Assembly: GCF_029931775.1 (NCBI RefSeq)
Contig: NC_079322.1
Location: forward strand, 77,933,326-77,997,325
DNA length: 64,000 bases
Origin: Euleptes europaea
Taxonomy: Eukaryota > Chordata > Lepidosauria > Squamata > Sphaerodactylidae
Direction of reading: 5' to 3'
The position numbers and the translations under genes were made by a program. The notes under the pieces are model-generated. The model saw only the letters and a list, made by a program, of their open reading frames with translations. It had not been told where the DNA came from and made no database searches. Numbering within the stretch: position 1 is the first letter of the stretch; every line of letters begins with the position of its first letter. Positions 33,441-42,119 of this stretch are shown here, piece after piece.

Positions 33441-34196
33441 ACTGTTACACTCCAGGAAACAGGGTGGGGATCCCAGACCCAAATTCCGTTCTCAAATATG
33501 TAAATATGTAATGGGCCAGTCATTTCCAAGACCCCTTTCCTTGGTTGAAATGCCATGCTGGCCAGGAAAGGGGAAGAGGGGCTAGAGAAATCGGCCTGCT
33601 GGCAGGGGACCACAGTGTAGACCCTGGCACAAAAACTACCAATGATTTGAATGCAGCGTCCAGTGCGAGCTGCAGTGGCTCAGCAATTTGTTTCCGTAAC
33701 AAGCATCAACTCTGTCCCCTGTTGTCCGAGTCCAGCTGTTTTACCCTTTGGCTGCCCTTGGTCTCCCATGCTGGGCCAGCTCTCCAGCCAAGCCACACAG
33801 ATGGCCGCTTTGGGTGGCTCAGGGAAGAGAATGCCAATGCCCGGCAGGGGCCCGCTTCTCTCTCAGCCACTGGTAGTCCAGGGGATGGCATGTGTTTACT
33901 CCTGAACTCACGCCGCTTCCTGATGTGTCCAGCCGGATTTCTGCAAGCGATGCTTGGACCAGGCCGGCAGCAGCACTTCAGGAGGCAAGGGGGGTACATG
34001 GCTTGGGGCAGCAAGAATCCCTTGAACTGGACCTGTTCCTGGGCTGGGATCTGCCTGCAGACCTTCTCCCAACTGCCTCCACCTTTCCCAACAAGGTGTT
34101 CCCCTCCCTGTGGCCCCCTGTGGGCAGTTTTGCAAGCAGAGGCCAGGATTTCGGCAGTTCCTCTCCCCACATCCAACTGATATCCCACCTTTGCAG

Positions 34197-34222
34197 ATTG
34201 GCCAACAATGGGCATTTCCTGC
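34197..34222 (+). promoter_or_regulatory. Conserved promoter block of B
   Basis: Counterpart of 27261-27286 with one difference by eye. An ETS/PU.1-type core GAGGAAG follows at 34273-34279, which would suit myeloid expression (inference). Confidence 0.5.
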
Positions 34223-34312
34223 AGAGGGTAGAGAAAGCCACGTAGGCAACGTTAGACCGCGGGGCTAACCAGGAGGAAGCCCCTACCCCAGAGGAGGTGG
34301 ACTATAAAAGGA

Positions 34313-34319
34313 GCCAAAG
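34313..34319 (+). promoter_or_regulatory. TATA box of cathelicidin B
   Basis: TATAAAA 34 bp before the ATG, implying a leader of only a few nucleotides. Confidence 0.75.
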
Positions 34320-34346
34320 CTTCCACCCTCACACACAAACACCAAG

Positions 34347-34523
34347 ATGGCAAACTGCTGGGCGATGCTCCTGCTGATGGTCGGGGCAGCCATAGCAATC
34401 CCCACCGTCCCCACGCGACTGAGCTATGAGCAAGTCCTGGCCTCTGCTGTCAAGACCTATAACCAGGAGTCAGGCCTGGACAGCGCCTTCCGACTGCTGG
34501 AAGCTGAACCTCAGCAGGACTGG
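34347..34523 (+). CDS. CATH: Cathelicidin B exon 1
   Basis: 177 nt, 59 residues. Signal peptide and first pro-domain helix. Donor GTGAGT. Confidence 0.95.
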
Positions 34524-37139
34524 GTGAGTGGCCGCACAACTATGTGAGGTAGGTGGGGCTGAGAGAGCTGTGACTAGCCCAAAGTCACCCAGCTGGCTTC
34601 GTGTGGAGGAGTGGGGAAACCAATCCAGTTCACCAGATTAGCCTCCGCTGCTCATGTGGAGGAGTGGGGAATCAAACCCAAACTCTACTCCCAATTTCTC
34701 TCCCGGCGCAATGGTCTCTACTTGAGGGTATTCTCCATGGTGTTTGCCTGTGAAGTTCCTGTGTTCTGCCCCTCTTAGGTGTTCAGGACAGCTGTGGTTC
34801 CCTTTCTAAGCAGCAGAGGAGCTGATCTGAGCCTTTCATTCAAACCCTTCTCAGGATTCTTCTGCTCAGGCTGTCCAGCCACTGAAGTTCTCCGTTAAAG
34901 AGACGGTGTGCCAGGCGACGGAGAGCTCTGACATTGACCAGTGTGACTACAAAGACGATGGGGTAAGACTTCCCAGTCAGTGAGCAGGAGGACAAAAGCC
35001 AGTGTGCTATACAAGTATGGGCTGTTGTCTTAGAATCATAGAGTTGGAAGGGACCACCAGGGTCATCTAGTCCAACCCCCTGCACAATGCAGGAAATTCA
35101 CAACTACCCCCACACACACCCCTAGTGACCAGAAGATGGCCATGAAGTCCTCCCTCTCATGAACTGCCTAAGGTCATAGTATCAGCATTGCTGACAGATG
35201 GCCATCCAGCCTCTGCTTAAAAACCTCCAGGGAAGGAGAGCTCACCACCTCCTGAGGAAGCCCGTTCCATTGAGGAACTGCTCTAACTGTTAGAAAATTC
35301 TTCCTAATGTCTAAATGGAAACTCTTCTGATTTAATTTTGGAAGCACAAAAGCCGGGACTGAATGCAGAATTGAGTGGCTGGAGATTCTCCACTTTTTAC
35401 TAGTCCTCAGTGCTATGAAAATTGGCCGCTGAGAGCTGATGCCGTTCCTTTATGCATAGGAGGAGATGGAACTAGTAGGCTGTGGGAGGGTAGAGCACAA
35501 GACCCTTTACCACTTGGACCCAAAGGAAGCATGATCAGAAATGGTCGTAGGGAGAATGACCAAGGGGCTTCCAGGTGCTCTCTGATTCAGCACCCCTCCA
35601 TTTTGAAAGAGCATTGTCTGCATATGTGCATAAATATATACATCCCCCCCTTTTTTATAAGTTTCAGATTTTTCTGCAAACCCAGGGGATTCCCTGTGGA
35701 AAATCTATTGGGGTAAGTGTGCTCCCTATCTGTAGATTTAAGTATCCGCAGGCAAGGGGCACACTTCAGAATTAGATATATAGCTCCATTATGAAGTATA
35801 ACAAATACAAATCAACAAAATGTCAAAAGGGACCAAGTGAGCTTTGACTCATGAACGTTTCTAGGCTGGAAAACGTTGTCGATCTTTAAGAGGCAACCAA
35901 ACTTGAAATTTTTTCCTCTAATACAAATCAGGCAAAGTTGTACATGATATTTCCTTTTTTTTGTCTAATTTGTGCACAAAGCTGTTCAGTTTGTATTAAC
36001 TAGACAATTCAACTTTGCATGGTAAGAAATCCTAGAATTGTAGATCTAAGAGGACTTGATCCTTCTCCTTCATCAGTCTGAACATCCCTTGTTTGGAGGG
36101 CGGTTGCTCTCTTGGAGCAAGAGAAGGAGAGGGGTTACTTGGACTGACCTGCTTAGCCACTGGCTTTGTGCGCTTGTTGGAGCACTAATCGTAACGCCAG
36201 GCAGCCCATTTTCCCTCTGAGACTAGACTCTCCGGCCATTTATGCCTGGCTGTTTCCTCGCGGTCACCCCACTGACTACTTTGGGGCTTGGCTTTGATTA
36301 GGCTTGCATTTTCCAACCGTCAGAGGTCGCCTCGCTCTCCGCGGACGTTTCCGCGCATTTTGCCCTCGTTTTCTGGATTCATGTATAGCCAGCATCCAGA
36401 AAACACATGGAAAACATGCAGGAATGTGGAGGGAGAGCAAGGCAATCTCAGACGGCCGGAAAATGCAAGCCTAATCAAAGCAAAGCCCCAGAGTAGTAGG
36501 CAGGGTGACTGTGAGGAAACAGCCATGCAGACATGGCCTCTCTGTCCGTTAGGACTTATCCTCGACTGAATCCAATCTGGACCCTCCTTGGCAGGTGCTG
36601 AGGCCCTGATGCCTCCTTTTCTCTCTCTGCAGCTTGACCAAGACTGCTCTGGGTTCTTTTCCACTGCACAGAGCCCGCCACTGATTGTAGTCCAGTGTGA
36701 AGACGTGGACCAGGAGGTAGGGCTGGGGCTGACTTTCTAGGGTTGCCAACTCCAGGTTGGGAAATTCCTAGAGCTTTTGGAGGTGGAGCCTGGGTGGTGA
36801 GGGTGGAATTTGGGGAGGGGAGAGACCTTAGAGGGGTGTAAGCCATGAAGTCCACCCTCCAAAGCAGCTGTTTTCTCCAGGCGAATTGATCTTTGCTGTC
36901 TGGAGATCAGCTGTAATACCTGGAGATCTCCAAGCCCCACTGGGAGGTTGGCAACTCCAAGGGGATGCTGCCATGGAAACATTATCCTGCAGTGTCTCCT
37001 TTCTCCCCCTACCCCATTCTAGTTGGAGCGGATCACAAGGGGCCGTTTTAAAAAATGGAAGAAGAAATGGAAGAAGAAACTTCGCAAAGTCCTAAAGAAG
37101 CAAGGTCCAAGCATCGCTGTGGGCGCCTTTACTGGCTAG
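34347..37139 (+). CDS. CATH: Cathelicidin gene B (Lys/Trp-rich peptide), complete, four exons
   Basis: A 161-residue cathelicidin precursor. Exons are 34347-34523, 34855-34962, 36633-36716 and 37023-37139, all phase 0 with GT-AG introns. The signal peptide is about residues 1-17 (MANCWAMLLLMVGAAIA), followed by the pro-domain LSYEQVLASAVKTYNQE with cysteines C78, C89, C100 and C117. The exon 4 domain (38 residues) starts LERITRGRF, runs through FKKWKKKWKKKLRKVLKK and ends VGAFTG; net charge is about +14, extreme even for this family. The terminal Gly could be an amide donor (inference). It is the closest paralog of A in exons 2 and 3. The gene is the most compact of the four. Confidence 0.96.
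34536..34690 (-). mobile_element. SINE fragment in cathelicidin B intron 1
   Basis: Minus-strand tRNA-SINE body (GTGACTAGCCC and box B region). It begins where similarity to the D copy ends. Confidence 0.65.
34855..34962 (+). CDS. CATH: Cathelicidin B exon 2
   Basis: 108 nt. LKFSVKETVC and IDQCDYKDDG carry the first disulfide pair. Donor GTAAGA. Confidence 0.95.
35032..35345 (-). mobile_element. CR1 3' end in cathelicidin B intron 2
   Basis: Starts at ATAGAGTTGGAAGGGACCAC and extends into the ORF2 C-terminus; 5'-truncated. Confidence 0.8.
35346..36632 (+). other. Rest of cathelicidin B intron 2
   Basis: 35380-35590 is repeated at 37860-38100. A foldback element occupies 36245-36535. I see nothing recognisable in 35600-36240. 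Confidence 0.55.
36245..36535. repeat. Foldback element, family 2, diverged copy
   Basis: Ends GGCTGTTTCCTCGCGGTCAC and GTGACTGTGAGGAAACAGCC. Inner blocks GTCAGAGGTCGCCTCGCTCT and the matching complement AGAGCAAGGCAATCTCAGAC relate it to 15907-16143. Confidence 0.7.
36633..36716 (+). CDS. CATH: Cathelicidin B exon 3
   Basis: 84 nt. DCSGFFSTAQSPPLIVVQC gives the second disulfide pair. Acceptor CTGCAG, donor GTAGGG. Confidence 0.95.
36739..36957 (-). mobile_element. MITE in cathelicidin B intron 3
   Basis: Ends TAGGGTTGCCAACTCC and GGAGGTTGGCAACTCC. It fills most of the short intron. Confidence 0.75.
37023..37139 (+). CDS. CATH: Cathelicidin B exon 4 (mature peptide)
   Basis: Acceptor CATTCTAG. 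38 codons and TAG. Two Trp are spaced four residues apart within Lys runs. Confidence 0.95.
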   Translation: MERITRGRFKKWKKKWKKKLRKVLKKQGPSIAVGAFTG

Positions 37140-37272
37140 GGTGCTCCAGAGAAAGAGGACGGCAATCTTGCGCCATCCCTTCCGGGGTGAGGGTGGGGAA
37201 TCTCTGCAAAGCTGAAAGCCCTTTGGGGGTCCTTCTCCGTTCTTCTCTGGCCCCTGTAGAACCTCCTCCAGC

Positions 37273-37292
37273 AATAAATTGTCTTCAATAAA
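37273..37292 (+). promoter_or_regulatory. Two overlapping-range polyadenylation signals of B
   Basis: AATAAA at 37273-37278 and again at 37287-37292, about 135 nt after the stop. Confidence 0.7.
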
Positions 37293-37439
37293 TGGCTCCT
37301 CTTTTTTTCCTGCTGTGCTGAAAAGGGTGTGCTCAAAGGGAGAGATTTGTGCTGCTTCTCAACCCACTGGTAATCCCCCTTCTCATCAATTTGCTCATTC
37401 ACACAAGGGGGGCTAAGCTTTGTCCCACTTCATTGTATG

Positions 37440-37805
37440 TGTGTATAAAGTGCCGTCAAGTCACAACTGACTTATGGTGACCCCGGTAGAGTTTTCAAGA
37501 CAAGAGGTGATTTGCCCTTGCCTGCCTCTGCATAGCAACCTGGGACTTCCTCGGTGGTCTCCCCTCCAAGCACTGAACACGGCTGACCCTGCTTATCTTC
37601 TGAGATCTGATGAGATTGGGCTATCCTGGGCCATCCAGGTCAAGGCAAGAGACGTTCAGAGGCAGTTTGCCATTGCCTGCCTCTGCATAGCAACCCTGGA
37701 CTTCCTTGGTGGTATCTCATCCAAGTGTTAAGCCAGAGCTGGCCCTGCTTAGCTTCCAGGGTCCAATGAGGTTAGGCTAGCCTGGGCCATCCAGGTCAGG
37801 GCCCC
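37440..37805 (-). mobile_element. Two 5S rRNA-derived SINE copies in tandem
   Basis: Minus strand. The first (37440-37650) keeps the 3' half with CAAGTCACAACTGACTTATG complement; the second (37650-37805) has the 5S head only. Confidence 0.75.
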
Positions 37806-38394
37806 GTTCACTACAGAGGAGGAATCAATGGCCAGCATCTCTTATCTTGGGGAAATGAGCAGAGGTGGAGATTCTGCACCATTCCTTTATGCATATCAGG
37901 AGGAGGGAGAGATCCAAGGAGCATGTCCGGGTGTGGCTAGTGGTGGCCAAGAAAGGGGAGGCGATGGAAGGGGAGAGCAGCACAAGACCCTTTGCCACTT
38001 GGACCTCAAGGAAGCATGACCAGAAGTGGTCGCGGGGAGGATGACCAAGGGGCTTCCAGTAGCTCTCTAATTCCTGGCGCTCTCTGATTCGGCCACCCTC
38101 AGTGATGCGCAAACTGAACATTATAGAGGTGCATGGCAATCTTCATGCCACATTCAGGGCCATCTGAGACTTTGAGTCACACCATCTCATTGTAATCATT
38201 CGATCTATAAGAAAAGACGGATAGTTGAGACTCTCATGACTAGAGTCATTGGACAACAAGTGCCAACATCATTTTTTAGATAAAAATTTAATTCAGTAAA
38301 AAGGAAGTTGGATACAAAGTTCTACAAGCTTATCTCCAGTTCTATAAACAAGTCATACAGATGTTTGTACATTCGATTCACCATCCTGGTCAGA

Positions 38395-38995
38395 ATACTG
38401 TTCCATTTATCAAACTGATAAAAGGAAGTATTTCTTCACACAACACATAGCTAAATTGTGGAACTCCCTGCCCCAGGATGTGGTGATGGCTGCCAGCTTG
38501 GAAGGCTTGAAGAGGGGAGTGGGCATGTTCATGGAGGAGAGGGCTATCCATGGCCAATAGTCAAAATGGATACTAGTCATGATGCAGACCTATTATCTCC
38601 AGGATCAGAGGAGCATGCCCATTATATTAGGTGCTGTGGAACATGGGCAGGATGGTGCTGCTGTAGTCGTCTTGCTTGTGGGCTTCCTAGAGGCACCTGG
38701 TTGGCCACTGTGGGAACAGACTGCTGGACTGAATGGGCCTTGGTCTGATCCAGCATGGCCTTTCTTATGTTCTTATGGATACTAGTAATGATGCACACCT
38801 ATTCTCTCCAGTATCAAGAGGAGTATGCCTATCATATTAGGTGCTGTAAAGGAACACAGGCAGGATAATGCTGCTGAGGTCATCTTGTTTGTGGGCTTCC
38901 TGGAGGCACCTGGTTGGCCACTGTGGGAACAGAATGCTGGACTTGATGGGTCTTGGTCTGATCCCGAAAGGTTATTTTTTTATGTTCTTATGTTC
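38395..38995 (+). mobile_element. CR1/L2-like LINE 3' ends
   Basis: The NSLPQDVV-coding region is followed by two partial 3' UTR copies (to 38780 and 38995), each ending in the TTCTTATGTTCTTATG terminus. Confidence 0.75.
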
Positions 38996-39397
38996 TAAAC
39001 ATCAACCTTTTTACTGTGCAATATACAGTAGCTTACTGAAATGTGCACATTCCTGTAGTTTCTCCAACCACTCCTGTTTATTTGGGGTGATGTTCCTTTT
39101 CCACTATCTAGCAAAAACTAATCTTGCAGAGGTTATTGTGTTTAAAACAAATTATTCAGGGTCTTTATGAAGAAGATCCACACAAGTCAACAGGAAACAT
39201 TTAAGTATGGCATCTTCAGACCTCCATGTGCCAACAACTCATTCTTGCCCCTTCTGAAGGCCAAACTAGATATGGTGGGCCATTCCATGTCCATTTAGTC
39301 GTAAAGTGGGGAGGGGTGACCACATTTAATCAAAAACAGAATGCCTAGTGAGTAGAGTTGTCAGGTCCTCCCTGTTCACCAGCGGGGTTCAGGGGGT

Positions 39398-39785
39398 TGG
39401 GTTGTCAGATTGGGAATCTCCTGGAGCTTTGGGGGGTGGAGACTGGGGAGGGCAGGGACCTCCGTGGGGCACAAAGCCATAGAGTCAACATTCCATTTTC
39501 TCCAGGGGAACTGATCTCTGTAGTCTGGAGATGAGCTGCAATTTCGGGGGAACCCCAGGTCCCACCTGGATGCTAGCATTCCTAGGTTGCCAACTCCATG
39601 CTGGGAAATTCCTGGAGATTTGGGGATGGAGCCTGGGTAGGGAAAGGATCTCAGAAGGGCTGTGATGCCATAGGGTCCCCCCTCCAAAGCAGCCATTTTC
39701 TCCAGGGGAACTGATCTCTGTAGTCTGGAGATGAGCTGCAATTCCGGGTGGTCCCCAGAGCCCACCTGGAGGCTGGCATCCCTAA
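39398..39785 (-). mobile_element. Two MITEs side by side
   Basis: Both are minus oriented and contain AACTGATCTCTGTAGTCTGG; boundary near 39582. Confidence 0.7.
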
Positions 39786-40024
39786 TGGTGAGAGGTGCTG
39801 AATCCTGCCATTTTCCCCGCCTTACCTCATTGTCTTCCTGCATAGGAGGCTTTCTCCCTCCAGCCTGGCTGACTTCTGGGATTGTATCCCAGCTGGGAGA
39901 AAAGTACACTCAAGCCCAGCCAGGGAAGTTGGGGGACAGGGTTTGCACACGTGTCCCAGTTTTGATAAAAAGGAGACACACACACCCCTTTTGCATGCAA
40001 AAGGGAGGGAATCTGAATAAACAC

Positions 40025-40475
40025 TTAGGACTGTTTAGCTTGGAAAGAAGGCGGTTAAGGGGAGACATGATAGAAGTCTATAAAATTATGCATGGTTTGG
40101 AGAGAGTGGACAGGAAGAAGCTTTTCTCCCTCTCAAAATACCAGAACACGGGGTCATCTGCTGAAGCTAGAGGGCGAGAGGTTCAAAACAGATCAAATGA
40201 AGTATTTTTTAACACAAAGCATAGTTAAATGGTGGAACTCCCTGCCCCAGGATGTGCACTTTTAAGAGAGGTGGGGCTGAGAGAGCTCTAAGAGAGCTGT
40301 GACTAGCCCAAGGTCACCCAGCTGGCTTCATGTGGAGGAGTAGGGAAACAAATCCAGTTCCCCAGATTAGCCTCCGCTGCTCATGTGGAGGAGGGGGGGA
40401 TCAAACCAGGTTATCCAGATCAGAGTCCACCGCTCCAAACCACCGCTCTAAACCACTACACCATGCTGGCTCTCC
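40025..40475. mobile_element. LINE fragment followed by a minus-strand SINE
   Basis: 40025-40255 encodes GLFSLERRRLRGDMIEVYKI of a CR1/L2-like ORF2. 40262-40475 is the reverse tRNA-SINE with CTCTAAACCACTACACCA at its right end. Confidence 0.75.
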
Positions 40476-41431
40476 AGCTCCCCAGGGTCAACTCAGATCA
40501 GGAAGTCATTTAAGGTCAGGTAAAGTCATTTAAATATTGGCAAAGCTAGATATGAGTCCAGTAGTACCTTAGAGACCAACAAGATTTGGGGGGGATTGGT
40601 CTCTACGGTGCAAATCTTGTTGCTCTCTGAGGTGCTGCTGGGCTCGGATCGAGCTCTTCTACTGGAGACCAACATGGCTACCCTCCCAAAGCTAAATATT
40701 GGCAGCTTCAAGTCCTACTTGAGCAAAAACCTTCCAAATAGTTTTGTCTAAATGGTTCTCTGGTTGGTATTCTGCACTTCCTCTGAAATGCATTTTAGCA
40801 TTGCAACAAGCTGCTATTAGGCAGGTTTTTAAAAAAATGATTGGCGGGAAACTACTCGGGTCAGTGCCATGGGAGAATCCTATGAACCTCTGCAGAGCGA
40901 CGGTTAAAGGGCTAGTTTTCAGTGTGGGAACCTTCCAGCCACTACCTGGAGGTTGGCAACCTGCCTGGTGATCAAGGCACAGGTATTTAAAGCATCCTTG
41001 TGACCAAACGTTAGAATAACTTTTTGTGGGTAATGTCCTCTTGCAAATGCAATTGAACACAAGAGGCAGCGGTTACCTCAACAAAAGCAAATTATACGAA
41101 GTGAATTCTTGCAGTGATGGAAGTAGCTCAAGGCACGTGGCTCAGCGGAATTGCCTGGTGTGGGTGGGTGATGCTGAGGTAAACTTGCCAACCTCCAGGT
41201 GAGGTCTGGAGATCTCCCAGTCTTACAGCTGATCGCCAGACGACAGAGATCAGTTCCCCTGGAGAAAATGGCTGCGTAGGAGGCTGGACTGTATGGCATC
41301 ACATCCCTGCTGATCTCTACCCCCTCCCCAAATTCTGCCATATCCAGGAGTTTCCCAACTTGGAGTTGGCAACCTTATGCTGAGGAAATAAAACACTGAG
41401 TCTCTTTAACTGAGTAAACGAATATAAATTC

Positions 41432-41437
41432 TTTATT
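41432..41437 (-). promoter_or_regulatory. Polyadenylation signal of cathelicidin C
   Basis: AATAAA on the minus strand about 596 nt after the stop. The counterpart in D is 58444-58449. Confidence 0.6.
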
Positions 41438-42032
41438 AAAAGGAACGCCATTCTAAACAGGATAGAGTAGAGGCAGCAATTTAAACTAGCTTGCTAAACT
41501 GGGATGGATGGACATGCAGGGAAGCAACGTCCTGCTCTCATGGCAGCAAGATGGAGAAGAGAGAAGGGACCAGCCGGAAGGATGGAAGATTCCCTGAGAA
41601 TAGCCAGTTCCAGGTCCCATTCCAGTACAAAAAGAGCACCTGTATGCAAATAAGCATTTAGGCGTAACTTGCTTATAACTTTCAGCGTTTCTTCAAAGCG
41701 GCCGTTAAATAATAAACTACGGATAGAGTCAAAGCCTTATCCTTACCAGACAGCAGATACAGTGGTAGTCGTGAGAACAGACAGGAAAGTGTGAAATCAA
41801 TGGAGTAATAAGAGAAGATCTTATAGAAGAATATAAATCGCAACTGAATAGCAATCTGCCCATCAGAGGGACAGCAACAGAGCAGTAGAAAAGAAGGGAG
41901 GCACAGGATCCTCATCTATCTATCATTCTGGCTCTCCAAGGCTAAGACGTCTGAGGGTAAGAGACAGCGCAAAGCCCTTCACTTCCAACTTCCAAGGGTT
42001 TTTCCTTCTCGATCACTGGACTCATTTTGCAG
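41438..42032 (-). other. Cathelicidin C 3' UTR
   Basis: Unique sequence matched by 57850-58443 in D. Here the tetranucleotide repeat is only two to three units (about 41913-41927). Confidence 0.55.
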
Positions 42033-42119
42033 TTACTGATTGGAGTCCCAGAAGCGAATTCCTCTTGAAAAGCCTCTCACAAACCCTCCAAGTCCTCTGA
42101 ATCGGGTAACGCGGACAGG
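42033..42119 (-). CDS. CATH: Cathelicidin C exon 4 (mature peptide)
   Basis: Acceptor GTCCCCAG, 28 codons and TAA. Arg is spaced every three to five residues among Gly and Phe. Confidence 0.94.
   Translation of the reverse strand, partial: PVRVTRFRGLGGFVRGFSRGIRFWDSNQ

Larger units (their letters stand above)
27371..34196. other. Spacer between head-to-head cathelicidins A and B
   Basis: SINEs (27600-27830 and 27890-28125), 5S-derived SINEs (28778-29310), a CR1 (29868-30735), a dispersed repeat (30728-30860), the block duplicated near gene D (31190-34196), and LINE fragments. I recognise nothing in 28126-28690, 29311-29867 or 30861-31180. Confidence 0.6.
33530..34536 (+). repeat. Duplicated promoter and exon 1 block, B copy
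   Basis: Matches 51837-52844. About 15 differences in some 800 bp upstream of the TATA region, but about 22 in the 177 bp of exon 1. Similarity stops about 13 bp into intron 1. Confidence 0.9.
37300..41431. other. Intergenic DNA between cathelicidins B and C (tail to tail)
   Basis: 5S-derived SINEs (37440-37805), a copy of a B intron 2 segment (37860-38100), LINE fragments (38395-38995 and 40025-40255), a MITE pair (39398-39785), and a minus SINE (40262-40475). The inverted-duplicate block starts at about 40460. I assign nothing in 38101-38394 or 38996-39385. Confidence 0.6.

Noticed and set aside
33545-34249. Overlapping long ORFs on both strands (up to 211 codons), repeated at 51852-52556
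   Set aside because: This is the duplicated promoter block of genes B and D. The frames are open on both strands, no splice or protein family pattern is visible, and they agree only because the DNA is nearly identical.
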